From: Microglena sp. YARC
Lineage: Eukaryota; Chlorophyta; Chlorophyceae; Chlamydomonadales; Chlamydomonadaceae
DNA: 64,000 nt
Assembly: GCA_022414725.1 (NCBI GenBank)
Contig: CM039462.1
Coordinates: 129,711,113-129,775,112, forward strand
Direction of reading: 5' to 3'
Under the pieces are notes generated by a model. That model made no database searches. It was not told where the DNA came from and was given only the letters and a program-made list of their open reading frames with translations. Shown here piece by piece: positions 33,310 to 43,789 of this stretch; positions within the stretch are counted from its first letter, which is position 1, and the number at the start of each line of letters is the position of its first letter. Both the position numbers and the translations under genes were made by a program.

Positions 33310-34350
33310 TGGGTGGTGTGGGTGGTGGGTATAGGGGGTGTGCAGGTGGGTAGGGGTGGGTGAGTGGTGGGTACTGGGTGGTGGTGGGTGTAGGGTGTGG
33401 TGGGTGATGGGTTAAGGTGGGTGGGAGGGTGGTGGGTAGGGGTTGTGAGGGGGTCCAGGGGGTGGGTGGTGACGGTACGGTAGGGTGGAGTGTGGTAAGG
33501 GTGGGTGGGTGGTGGGTACGGTGGGGGTGGTGGTCGGGTGGTGGGTTAGGGTGTGCAGGTGGGTAAGGTGGGTGGGTGTGTGGGTCTACGGTGGGTGGGG
33601 GGTGGGTGTGAGGTAGGGGGTGTGCAGTTGGGGAGAGCCGCCATCTGAGCAACCTGTGCTTGCGAGACAGCATAGGGCTGTCTGTGGACGCTTTGACCTG
33701 CCGTGGTGCGTGAGTGGGTGGGTAGAGGTGGGTGGGTTGGGGTGGGTGGGGGGTAGGGTGGTAGGGGTTGCTGAAGGCCACCACTGGCTGCTTTGACCTG
33801 GTTGGGTGGTGTTGCAGGTGGGTAGTGGGACGTGGGTGAGTGGGTAGGGCCGTGGGTGGGTGGGGGTTGGGGGGACTTTAGGTGGGCTTTGAAACCTGGC
33901 GGGTGGGGTGTTTAGGTGGTCGGTGGTGGGTGGACTCGATGTGGGTGGTTCGGTAGGCGGGTCGTGGGTGTGGGTGGTGGGTAGGGGGGTGGGTAAAGGG
34001 GTTGCGAGGCCACATGGTGCTTTGACTGGGTGGGTGGTGTTGCAGGTGGGTTTAGGGGTGGGTGGTGGTATGGCGGGTGGGCCTAGGGCGGTTGCGAGCT
34101 ACCATGATGGCTGCATGCGCTTTTGACCTTAAGTGGGTGGTGGGTAGGAGGTGGGTGGGTAGGGGTGAGTGGTGGGTTAGGGGGTAGTGGGATGGGGTAG
34201 TGGTGTACGGGGGCTGGGATAGGGGGTGGGGATAGGGGTTGCAAAGGCCACCATAGGGCTGCCGATTGGCGCTTTACCGTGGGTGGGTGGTGTGCCAGGT
34301 GGGTGGGGGGTGGGTGGGTGATGTGCAGGGTGGGTAGGGGTGAGGGGGCG
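33310..34350 (-). repeat. Acceptor-edge array in C-rich (minus) intron
   Basis: At least five copies, at about 33640, 33775, 34010, 34120 and 34245, of the minus-strand 3' splice site CCCAG|GTCAAAGC with 20-60 bases of the exon. They sit in a CCCACC-rich background (GTGGGTGG on the plus strand). Confidence 0.65.
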
Positions 34351-34363
34351 GTAGGGGGGGCAG

Positions 34364-34474
34364 AACCTGGTTTTTACTAGCACACAAATCCCTGCTCTAC
34401 AAATCGGCGAGGACGTCCATTGTGTGCGCCATATTGTTAACCCCCGAAGCCACATGCTAAGTTTATATTTTTAA
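34364..34474. other. Unassigned non-repetitive block, possible exon
   Basis: Unique sequence between G-rich repeats. On the minus strand it ends in ACCAG|GTTCTG, a possible 5' splice site upstream of the array described above. On the plus strand it is open from CAG at 34363 to a stop at 34474 (NLVFTSTQIPALQIGEDV...). I cannot decide the strand; no domain recognised. Confidence 0.3.
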
Positions 34475-34837
34475 CACGGGTATTTCTGTCTTCACGGGGG
34501 GGTGGGGGGGGGGAGTAGGATGTTGGGGAAATTCCTGAGTAAAAAAATGTTGCTCTGAATGCAAAATTCTTGATTGGCCTGGTCAGGAGTAAAAAATGAA
34601 CTGTAACATCAAGCTCAATAAACCTGAGGAGCCCCCCCCCCCCCCCCCCCCCCTCCCATATAGCTTGACAAACACTCCAACACCTGAAACAGGTGCAGGC
34701 TTTGCCGTTAGGGCATAGTCAGCATCATTACTAACTGACCACTGCAATCCATCGTTTTATTTGTAATAGATGGACAAGCAAGTGATGATGGTGTGGTGTA
34801 GCTTCACACAGTCAAAAAAATACTATTGGACAAGTTC

Positions 34838-35135
34838 TATGCGCAGCGTCGCCTGCGTCGCTAAAAAAATTGGCGGAGAGTGGATCCAAGGAGCGACAGG
34901 TGTCAACGAAGCGAGTTAGTACGAAGCCGTTGGGCTGACCTGCGTCAGGCTCATCGCGGTCAGATGGATGGATGGTATCAGGATGATGGCATTGGATGGA
35001 TGGATGGATGGATGGAATGGATGGATGGATGGATGCATGGATGAATGGTTCGGGTTTCGGCCTGCGAACGGACAAATGGGTAACATAGGGGCTCCCGCCC
35101 CACCCAGGAAGGGAGCTCCTCGCTAAAAAACACTA
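34838..35135 (+). repeat. Dispersed repeat family A, copy 2, with (GGAT)n insert
   Basis: Matches 13770-13962 at both ends (GCAGCGTCGC...AGCGACAGGTG and GGACAAATGGGTAAC...CTCGCTAAAAA). The middle has been expanded by a (GGAT)n microsatellite at 34960-35045. Confidence 0.65.
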
Positions 35136-35198
35136 GAAAGAAAAGGCATCCCATACTGCTGCCCTGGCGGTTGTCCTTAGCAAGATCCTTGGGCGCTC

Positions 35199-36400
35199 TT
35201 ACCAGGATCTCGTTACTACCTCCCACATTCTCGTCACCACGACCCCCTTCACCTGTTTAGGGTTTTCAAACAATGTTGGGATGGGTGGGGGGTGGGGCTG
35301 GGGGGGGGCTAGGGGTATGATGGTGGTGGTGGTGGTGGTGTGTGGTTTGTGTTGGGGGGTGGGGGTGGGTGGGGGTACTACCTCCATATTCTCGTCACCA
35401 CGCCCCCTCACCTGTCAAGGATTCAAACAATTGTGGTTGTGGGTGGGTGTGTGTGGGGGCTAAGCGTTGATGACAGCCTGTGGGTGGGGTTGGGGGCTAG
35501 GGGGGGTTGAGTGGGTGGTGGTGTCGGTGTGTGTTAGGGGGGGTGGGGGGTGGGGGAGCTAGGGAGGTGGAGAGGTGGATTGGGGGGCTAGGGGAGGTGA
35601 GTGGTGGTGGTGTGGTACGTGTGGGTGGTGCTGTGTAAGGGGGGTGGGCGTGGTGGGGCTAGGGCGCAGGATGGTGGTGGTGGTGGTGGTGTGTGATAGG
35701 GGGGGTGGGGGCAGTGGGGGAGCTTAAGGAGAGGATGGTGGTGGGGTGGTGTGTGTAGGGGGGTGGTGGGTGGCGGGGAGCTAAGGGAGGATGGTGGTGG
35801 GGTTGTGTGGTAAGGGGGGCGATCGGGGTGGGGGAGCTTACGGGAGGTATGTGGTGGGGATAGGGCGAGGATAGTGGGCGGGTAGGGAGAGATGTGGGGG
35901 GGGGGCAGGGGGGAGGGGGGGGTGGGGGGGGGGGGGGCTACCTCACATTCTCGTCCACCCACGCCCCCTCACCTTGTAAGGGTCAGGCAATGTGTGGGGT
36001 GGGTGGGCGGGTGGGGGAGCTAGGGAGAGTGGGTTTGGGATAGGGGAGGACCTTGGGCTGGTAGGAGGATGTGGGTGGGTGGGGTGGGCGGTGGGTGCTA
36101 CCTCCACATTCTCGTCACCCTGCATCCCAACTGTAAGGGTTCGGACAATGTGTGAGTGAGGCCGGGGGGGTGGGGAGTAGGATGGGGTGGGGGTGGGGTG
36201 GGGGGGTGGGTGGTGGTACTACCTTCACATTCTCATCACCACGCACCCTCAAGTTGTAAGGTTCAGCAATGGATGTGTGCGTGAGTCGTGAGTGTCGTGT
36301 GCTGTGTGTGTGTGGGGGGGGGGGGGGGGGGCGGTACTACCTCCTCACATTCCCATTACACACGCACCCTCAACTGTAGGGTTCAGGACAATGGATGGTA
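35199..36400 (-). repeat. Donor-edge-like array, six copies, minus strand
   Basis: Copies near 35215, 35385, 35945, 36100, 36225 and 36345 read, on the minus strand, CATTGT...CCCTACAG, then GTGAGGGGGCGTGGTGACGA, then GAATGTGGAG|GTAGTA. The GTAGTA looks like a 5' splice site. C/A-rich (minus) spacers of 100-500 bp separate them. The copy at 36345 continues into non-repetitive sequence upstream, as a real exon would. Confidence 0.65.
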
Positions 36401-36617
36401 GAAGAGGATAAGGGAAAGGTGAAATGGTGCTGAGAAGAGCAATTTCTTCTTTCCAGATTCTTGAGGCCATGTTATGGTAGCCATAAAGTGGCGTCCCAAT
36501 GCATTCAAATCTAGTCCTGGGTTCATTTGTGAATATGGTGGCTGGTTGTAGACTACTACGGATCTTTGTCTGCCTGTGAAAAGATGTAGAGCATGATTGC
36601 AGAAGCCCCCTCTTCAA
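36345..36617 (-). CDS. Possible exon, minus strand, unknown product
   Basis: Open for 90 codons (MKRGLLQSCSTSFHR...). Its 3' end (SIVLNPTVEGACVMG) carries the sequence that is repeated in the downstream array. Non-repetitive over its first 200 bases. No domain recognised. Frame and boundaries are uncertain. Confidence 0.3.
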   Translation of the reverse strand: MKRGLLQSCSTSFHRQTKIRSSLQPATIFTNEPRTRFECIGTPLYGYHNMASRIWKEEIALLSTISPFPYPLLPSIVLNPTVEGACVMGM

Positions 36618-36699
36618 GGATAGGAGAATGTGAATCCATTTCTATGCATGGGGGGTGTCCAATTAATAATTATGTGCGCGTTTAGATTGATGCGACTTC

Positions 36700-36960
36700 G
36701 ATGCGATAAGATGGGATACCCAGCCATAGTCACGGAGTTTTTTCGAGACGGGTGCCCTAGCCATCCCCATTTGGGGCGGGGCCCCAGGTTACCCCGTTGT
36801 CTGTTTCGTTCTGATTTTGCCCCCCCGATACGAAGCCTGACCACAAACGGTCATCAGCCAACGTATCATAAACTAACTCTTTCCGTGCCACGCTTGTCGC
36901 TCCGTCGCGAACACTCTCCACCATTTGTTAGCGCCACACATGCGACGTTGCATATAATAG
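36700..36960 (-). repeat. Dispersed repeat family A, copy 3 (inverted)
   Basis: Reverse complement carries GCAACGTCGCATG, GTGTTCGCGACGGAGCGACA and AGAGTTAGTT as in copies 1 and 2, more diverged at its far end. Confidence 0.6.
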
Positions 36961-37229
36961 TTCTCGGAGTGCACTAAGTTCTAACAAGGACTTCATCTGC
37001 CATATAAGATGCAGTTGCATGATTCTCTAGTGACAATACATCTTACCAGGAGTAGTTGTTCAAATCATGTTAAGTGATTTTTCAAATCAGAAAGTGAGTT
37101 TTCGAAATCAGAAAGTGAGTTTTTTTCTAGCTGAATGGTTTTAGACCTCTCCAGGCGACAGCATTTGTGTAGCTTTCTGTATAGCTTTTATACCTTCATA
37201 ACCACAGTCTTTCTTAGGACCATTTGGAG

Positions 37230-37400
37230 CAATTTTACATCTTACTCAGTCTTACTACATCGAACTGCATCGTACGTCAACTTACGACATCTTACTACAT
37301 CAAACTGCATCTTACTACATTGTACTGCATTGTTCTACATCTTACTACATCAAACTGCATCTTACTACATCGTACTGCATTGTTCCTACATCTTTACTAA
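37230..37400. repeat. Short tandem repeat (CTTACTACATCAAACTGCAT)
   Basis: About ten imperfect copies of an 18-20 bp unit alternating CTTACTACAT and CGTACTGCATTG. Confidence 0.75.
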
Positions 37401-37699
37401 TTTTACTGTATCGTTACTGGGACGTACCGGCTCAGATGCCTTCCGCGATCGAGCCCTTGGCGACGCAGCCAGCTTCCCCTCAGCTCCTCCCTCCACCCTG
37501 CTCTGCTCTCCTGTTTGGCTTGGCTTGGCACTGCCAGGCTGGCAGCCCAGGTTGGCGGGGCAGGCTTCAAGGCTTGGATGCCTCATAGTCCGCCAAATAT
37601 TAGGGGGCGGACAGCGGGGGCTTAGGACAGAGGGCCATGCCTGTGCCTGCTGAGGTTGTTGTCCGACAGACGCTCAAGCCACTCCCAAACGAACTTCAG

Positions 37700-38010
37700 G
37701 CCATGTGGTCTGCACAGTGCAAACAGATTTTTTACGCTTTGTTCATTTTCGGGTGTGTATATGTACATATTGTATATGTATTACTATACTTTAACATATG
37801 AGTATACATATATTTACATATAAGTATGTAAATATATGTAAACATAAATTGTGGCCATGTAGTCTGCGCAGGGCACACAGTTTTTTACGTTTTGGTTTCG
37901 GAATATACATACCTATACAGTTCAATTTTTGTGTTAATAAATATGTACATATATATAAAAACAAACAGTAGTTTACGCTTTGATTTTGCGGAAAATACAA
38001 GTGTATATAC
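37700..38010. repeat. Three diverged AT-rich units
   Basis: GGCCATGTAGTCTGCGCAG followed by ACAGTTTTTTACG.TTTG and ATATACATA-rich sequence, at about 37700, 37853 and, partly, 37965. Confidence 0.6.
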
Positions 38011-38239
38011 ATATCAAATTGGGGGAGGGTGGGAGGCGACGGCGGGGGGGTAGGTTTTTTCTATGTGTGCGTGCTTCATATCCCTGATCAATGAGACCCT
38101 ACACCCCATCCCTCCACCTCCACACCTCCACACCCAGTGCCAACCCCCCCCCACCACCTCCACCTCACACCTCCACCACCCCAGTGCCAACCCCACCACA
38201 CCACCTCCACCTTCCACACCTCCACCAGCACCCCAGTGC

Positions 38240-38285
38240 CAACCAGAGCACTTCACTCACGGGGTCAAGCTAGAAAGAGATATGT
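38240..38285 (-). repeat. Donor-edge copy of the second DDT exon
   Basis: Minus strand CTAGCTTGACCCC|GTGAGTGAAG resembles the real exon end ATGCTTGACTAC|GTGAGTGAAG at 38434. It lies downstream of that exon in the intron, followed by CCACC-rich sequence. Confidence 0.55.
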
Positions 38286-38433
38286 TGACGGCACAGAATC
38301 TGCTTCTTTTAGGCTGAAAACCAAAACAGTGCCACCCCCACAACCACCTCCACCTCCCACCTCACCACCCCAGTGCCCCACCCCCCACCTACACCACCTC
38401 GACCACCCCAGTGCCACAAGGTGCTTCACTCAC

Positions 38434-40477
38434 GTAGTCAAGCATAGACAGGTCCAGACGGTGGCCGTAACGTGTAAACGTGTCCTCATTGGCTGTCAGT
38501 GCTCTCAGCACACATATATGCCACCTCATCCATCAACACGTTGGGGGCCTGGCACGACGGTAGCTAGAGAGATGCACAGCTCCTGTTGGGATGGGGATGG
38601 GTGGGTGGTGGGGGGGGGAGGGGATGAGGATGGGATTGTTGGTGGATGAGATGGGATGGTCATTGGCTGCCAAGGCTCTCAGCACACATATGTGTGCACC
38701 TCATCATCAACACGTTGGGGGTGCCGGTAGCTAGAGAGATGCACAGCTCCTGTTGGGATGGGGATGGGTGGCTAAGTGGTGGGGGGGGAGGGGATGAGGA
38801 TGGGATTGTTGGTGGATGAGATGGGATGGTCATTGGCTGCCAAGGCTCTCAGCACACATATGTGCACCTCGTCCATCAACACGTTGGGGGTGCCGGTAGC
38901 TAGAGAGATGCACAGCTCCTGTTGGGATGGGGATGGGTGGGTGATGGTGGGGGGAGGGGATGAGGATGGGATTGTTGGTGGATGAGATGGGATGGTCATT
39001 GGCTGCCAATGCTCTCTGCACACATATGTGCACCTCGTCCATCAACACGTTGGGGTAACCCGTAGCTAGAGAGATGCACAGCTCCTGTTGGGATGGGGAT
39101 GGGTGGGTGGTGGTGGGGGGAGGGGATGAGGATGGGATTGTTGGTGGATGAGATGGGATGGTCATTGGCTGCCAATGCTCTCTGCACATATATGTGCACC
39201 TCGTCCATCAACACGTTGGGGTAACCCGTAGCTAGAGAGATGTACAGCTCCTGTTGGGATGTGGATGGGGACGGGGATGGGGTGGGTGGATGGGTGGGTG
39301 GGATGGGATGGGGAGTGGGTGGGTGGGTGTAGCTAGAGAGATGCACATGGGTGGACCTGGGTGGAATTGTTGGTGGAATTGTTGGTGTAGGGGATGGGAT
39401 GGAATGGGATGGGATGGGATGGGATGGAGTGGAGTGGAGTGGAATGGGGTGAGCTCCACTGGACACCAACACAAAATTAGCGACAGACGCCTGCTGCTAC
39501 CCACCCACCACACAATACCCACACATGCTGGCCACCCACCTAGAATACCCACCCTCACTACACACACACAATACCCACACTAGCAACAGACCCACACTAC
39601 GCACACACACACAGCACTCCCACACAACCCACACACAATACCCACACACACTTCCCACCCACAATACCCTCCCTCACTACCCACACTAGCAACAGACCCA
39701 CACTACACACACACACAGCACTCCCCACACCACCACCCACACTTCCCACCCTCATACCCTCCTCACTACCACACTAGCACAGACCCACACTACACACACA
39801 CACACAGCACTCCCCACCCACCCACACTTCCCACCCTCTACCCTCCTCACTACCCACACTAGCAACAGACCCACACTACACACACACACAGCACTCCCAC
39901 ACCACCCACCCACACTTCCCACCCTCAATACCCTCCCTCACTACCCACACTAGCAACAGACCCACACTACACACACACACAGCCACTCCCACACCACTGC
40001 ACCAATTCCCTCCTCAATACCCTCCCTCACTACCCACACTAGCAACAGACCCACACTACACACACACAGCACTCTCACACCACCCACCCACACTTCCCAC
40101 CCTCAATACCCTCCCTTACTACCCACACTAGCAACAGACCCACACTACACACACACACAGCACTCCCACACCACCCACCCACACTTCCCACCCTCAATAC
40201 CCTCCCTCACTACCAACTAGCAACAGACCACACTACAACACACAGCACTCCCACACCCACCCACCACACTTCCACCCTCAATACCCTCCCTCACTACCCA
40301 CACTAGCAACAGACCCACACCACACACACACAGCACTCCCACACCACCTACCCACACTTCCCACCCACAATACCCTCCCTCACTACCCACACAAGCAACA
40401 GACCCACACTAACCACACACACTACTCTCCCACACCACACACCCAAACTTCCCATCACCCACATACCCACACACCCT

Positions 40478-40509
<32 letters not shown>

Positions 40510-40751
40510 GTACACCTCATTACGAGGCGTGAGGTTGAGGAGGCCTGCCCGTTTGCTTGCACTGGGGCCAACCACCAATAACTTAAACCCGCCTTGAAAG
40601 AGTAAGGGCCGAGCTTTAACTGCCAGAACGACCTTACACCTACCAGCACTCCCCCAAACACACACACACGCTCTACACACATACACACACACTCCCCCAC
40701 CCCACACACACCCAACACACACTCCCCACCACAACACACACACACTACCCC

Positions 40752-40784
<33 letters not shown>

Positions 40785-42440
40785 TCTCACACACACCACA
40801 CACCACACATACTCCCCCCATCCCCCCCACCCTATCATCACCACCACACTCACACACACCTGGATAGATAAAGGGCTCAGCTTCAACTGCCACAAGAATT
40901 CCCTCAGGATGTGATACGCAGACAGCAGATCCGAAAACGCTCGGCCTGGGATGTGCAGGGGTGCGTGCTCACCCCACATTCAATCATGCACACACACACA
41001 CACACACTCTCACACACCGGATAGAGAAAGGGCTCAGCTTCAACTGCCATGAGAATCCCCTCCCCCTCCCCACACACACACTCCCCCACCCACCCACCCC
41101 CACACACGAACACACACTCCCCACCACCACCAAACTCACACACACCTGGATAGAGAAAGGGCTCAGCTTCAACTGCCAGGAGAATCCCCTCAATATATGA
41201 TACGCCGACAGCAGATCCGAAAACGCTCGGCCTGGGATGTGCAGGGGTGCGTGCTCACCCCCACATTCAATCACCACCTCCGCCTCTCCAAGACCCCCAT
41301 CATCGTCCCACGGGGCCTCCTGCCCTCTGTCCTCTTCGGAAACCTCCTCCTCGCTACTGGTTGTGTTCTTCTTCGGCCGACCTCTCCGCTTGCCCCGCTT
41401 CCCTTTCTTGCTCTTCTTACCCCGCCAAGCCTCCTCCTTGCAAAATTCCTCGTCAGTGTCCTCTTGTTCTTCCTCCTCCTGCTCCTCCTCCTCCTCCTCC
41501 ACCTCCTCCTCCACCTCCTCCTCTCCACCTCCTCCACCTCCTCACTCGCGCCGCCCTCACCACCCTTCTCCTCCTCATCATCATCCTCCTCGTCCTCGGC
41601 AAATTCGACGCTTTTGGAGGGCCGACCCAGCTTCTTCCTCTTCATCAGGCTCCCCGAAAGCCCTTTCTTCCTAACCCTTTCACCACCCTCCTCAGCATCT
41701 TCATCTCCACCATCGGAAGAATCCCCACTACCAGCAGCAACGGCAGCAGCAGCACCAGCACCAGCGCGATCAGCAGCAGCACCACCACCACGACCAGAAT
41801 TAGGAATGGGACCAGCAAGGGTAGCAGCACCAGTAGCACCAGTACCAGCACTAGGGCTAGGACCAGCGCGGACTGCAGCTCCACGTAGTCTCTTGGAAGC
41901 ATTTATTTGCTGCTGCTTCACCTCTCCTTGGTCATCCCCAGGAGATGGGTTCTTCCTTGGCCTACCTCTTTTCTTCCCACTCCCTGTGGACGACGCCAGG
42001 CTGGCTACTTTGGGCTTGGCCCCCTTGCCCTCCTGGCCCTCTTCCTCCTGCTTACGCTCCCCCTTGGCCCCCTTGCCATCCCCCCTGCTTACCCTCCCAG
42101 AGACCCCCTTTCGATGCCCCGCCACCGGCCTTGCTCTCTAGTTGAGTTGGACCGTCTTCCGAGGCTCTGTCTGGTGCGCTACAGGTACCAGCTTCCGATG
42201 TGTCAACTGCCTCGTTAGCAGCGCCACCACTTTCAAAGGATGGAGAGGCTTCGCCCCCGCTGCTTTCATCGTCATCCGCCACGCCCCACTTTGGGCGGGG
42301 GGGGGGGCGGGTGTTCTTGGCTGGACCAGCACAGGCCCCCCTTGGGTCTTAGCCGGGGCTGACTGGGGGCCGGCGGGGGTTTTAGGGGGCCTTCCCCTTG
42401 GCTTTTTCACCTCGGTCTTCAATTCCGAGGCTCTCCCCAT
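38434..42440 (-). CDS. AT-hook and DDT-domain protein (chromatin-associated), partial model
   Basis: From an ATG at 42440 the product has at least four AT-hook motifs (KKPRGRPPK, KKRGRPRKNP, KKLGRPSKS, KRRGRPKKN) in Lys/Glu-rich sequence, then the first half of a DDT domain (IPGRAFSDLLSAYHILR...LKLSPFSIQ) up to the 5' splice site at 41146. The second half (PNVLMDEVHICVLRAL) is in an exon at 38434-38582 that ends DLSMLDY|GTGAGT. A 24-bp microexon at 39467-39490 (ASVANFVL) may lie between. DDT domains with AT-hooks occur in plant and animal chromatin regulators such as PTM and ISWI partners. The frame changes at a C-run near 42298, near 42130 and in a GAG-repeat near 41540, and the 38-kb exon has 8 surplus bases relative to its own copies. 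Exons 3' of 38434 are not established. Confidence 0.65.
38640..39345 (-). repeat. Acceptor-edge array of the second DDT exon
   Basis: Four full copies and one short copy of the minus-strand 3' splice site CATCCCAACAG| with about 85 exon bases (GAGCTGTGCATCTCTCTAGC through TTGGCAGCCAATG). Exon starts lie near 38749, 38922, 39085 and 39250, with a stub at 39340. Unlike the real exon at 38582 these copies keep the frame (ELCISLATGYPNVLMDEVHI), but each runs into CATCCC-rich sequence without a 5' splice site. Confidence 0.85.
39530..40440 (-). repeat. About ten-copy array, about 95-bp unit
   Basis: The unit is ACTAGCAACAGACCCACACT, (AC)n, AGCACTCCCACACCACC, CACTTCCCACCCTCAATACC and CTCCCTCACTACCC. 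On the minus strand GGGTCTGTTGCTAGT resembles the start of the candidate microexon at 39490 (GCGTCTGTCGCTAATTTTG), so these may be decayed acceptor-edge copies. Confidence 0.8.
40495..40640 (-). repeat. SINE-like dispersed element with TTTA tail
   Basis: Shares GGGGCCAACCACCAA and AGGCGTGAGGTTGAG with 50345-50590, in the same order. On the minus strand it ends in a (TTTA)n tract (40480-40508), as expected of a retroposed element. A part (TGGCAGTTAAAGCTCGGCCC) also resembles the DDT exon end (TGGCAGTTGAAGCTGAGCCC). Confidence 0.5.
40863..41065 (-). repeat. Donor-edge copies of the first DDT exon
   Basis: One long copy (40863-40987; IPGRAFSDLLSAYHILRE through LSIQ and a GTGTGTGTG splice site) and one short copy (41017-41060) of the exon end at 41146. 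They are separated by CA and CCCACC repeats and lie downstream of the real exon. Confidence 0.85.
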
Positions 42441-42509
42441 GGTTTAGACCTTCAGGTTTTATGTCAGCAGCTGAAAACCCTAGGTGTCAGACTAAGTCTG
42501 GCAGGTAGA

Positions 42510-42690
42510 ATGGCTGCTGGTGTACTACACCCTGTACTACCCCCTGTAAGTGGCTGCTTGTGTACTACACCCTGTACTACACCTGTAAGTGGCTGCTGGT
42601 GTACTACGCCCTGTACTTCACCCTGCACTACACCCTGTAAGTGGCTGCTGGTGTACTGCACCCTGTACTGCACCCTGCAACGGGGAGTGT
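42510..42690 (+). repeat. About 45-bp tandem repeat containing GTAAGTGG
   Basis: Four units of GTAAGTGGCTGCTGGTGTAC, then TACACCCTGTACTACACCCT. Each starts with a consensus-like plus-strand 5' splice site. It sits just upstream of the DDT gene start, on the opposite strand sense. Confidence 0.8.
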
Positions 42691-42868
42691 GTAAGCAACA
42701 CCCTGCTGCAGATTCCAAATCCAAGTGTTAGCTGGCTACCATCCTCACACCATGGCTGTGCAGCTATCCAAGACTGACAGGCTGCGGACAATAGGGGGGG
42801 GGGGGGCAGAGGCCATGAGGTGGGGGAGGGAGGGAGGGAGGGGTGGGTGGGTTTGAACTAACATAAAT

Positions 42869-43034
42869 AGGGAACGGTAATATGATAGCATGTCATTGTA
42901 TGATAGCATATGATGCCGTCTGTCTGACTATGCTACAGTTACCATGTATGTACAATATCATATGATTCAATTTGTATGAGATCAAATGAGATCATACACG
43001 CCTTTGGTCAATATCATGCGATATACTGGTCCCT
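42869..43034. mobile_element. AT-rich MITE, copy 2 (166 bp)
   Basis: Begins AGGGAACGG and ends CTGGTCCCT, with TA on each side; it is the inverted relative of 25396-25610. Shares ACAATATCATATGATTCAAT and CGCCTTTGGTCAA with that copy. Confidence 0.6.
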
Positions 43035-43209
43035 AAAAACAAAGCAATACAGGACGTCCTGTAGGGAATAACAACTTCCATGCGGCAAAACAAGTCACAT
43101 CCAGCAATACAAGTAATGTGCAGCAGTACAAGTTACATGCAGCAATACAAGTTACATGGAGCAGTACCCCGTTACATACAGCAGGGGGGGGGGGGGGGGG
43201 GTATTGCTT

Positions 43210-43504
43210 GCGGTGCGTAATGTATACTCCACCTGCTGACAGTGACCAGCCCGAAGGCTGGCAGACTATGTTATCGCACACACAAATTCCTAAGATCCAA
43301 GTTTCCATGTGGTGAGATCTGTCCTGAAGAGTGTGGTGAGGTAGTGTTAAAGCTAGTCATGTCTACTCCACCTGCAGACAGTGAGCAGCCTGAAGGCTGG
43401 CAGACCATTTATTCAAACTAGCAGGAAATAGGGGACGGTGGGGAATATTTTTCATATTTATCTGCTGGAGGGATCTTGATGTGTGAATGGAGTGCAAGGT
43501 TCAG

Positions 43505-43554
<50 letters not shown>

Positions 43555-43780
43555 GATCTATGCGCTCAAATTTAAGGCCAGGCTGTCATGGATAGTGGGA
43601 GTTCAGGAAAAGGAGCTAGCAGGGAACATTCTTCATATTCGTCTGCAGGAGGGAATCCTTGTGTGCTAGGATTGCTGGGAGATGAAGTTGTCCAAGGTTC
43701 AGGTGGGATGGGCTGTCTGGGGGGGCTGGGGGTTGGGGAGATCTATTTAGTGGATTTGAAGGCCAGGCTGTCTTTTGGCT
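43210..43780 (+). repeat. Duplicated blocks with exon-end appearance
   Basis: CTCCACCTGC.GACAGTGA.CAGCC.GAAGGCTGGCAGAC occurs at 43229 and 43365. A second block (TTCATATT.TCTGC.GGAGGGA, then CAAGGTTCAG followed by GTGTGTG or GTGGGATG, then AAGGCCAGGCTGTC) occurs at 43455-43590 and 43630-43775. CAAGGTTCAG|GTG could be a duplicated 5' splice site. A 35-base G run (43519-43553) sits in the first. No protein recognised. Confidence 0.5.
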
Positions 43781-43789
43781 TCCACATTT

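Noticed and set aside
41197..42141. A 314-codon plus-strand ORF rich in Leu, Pro and Ser
   Set aside because: It is the antisense shadow of the AT-hook/acidic coding region on the minus strand, where four AT-hooks and a DDT half-domain are recognisable.
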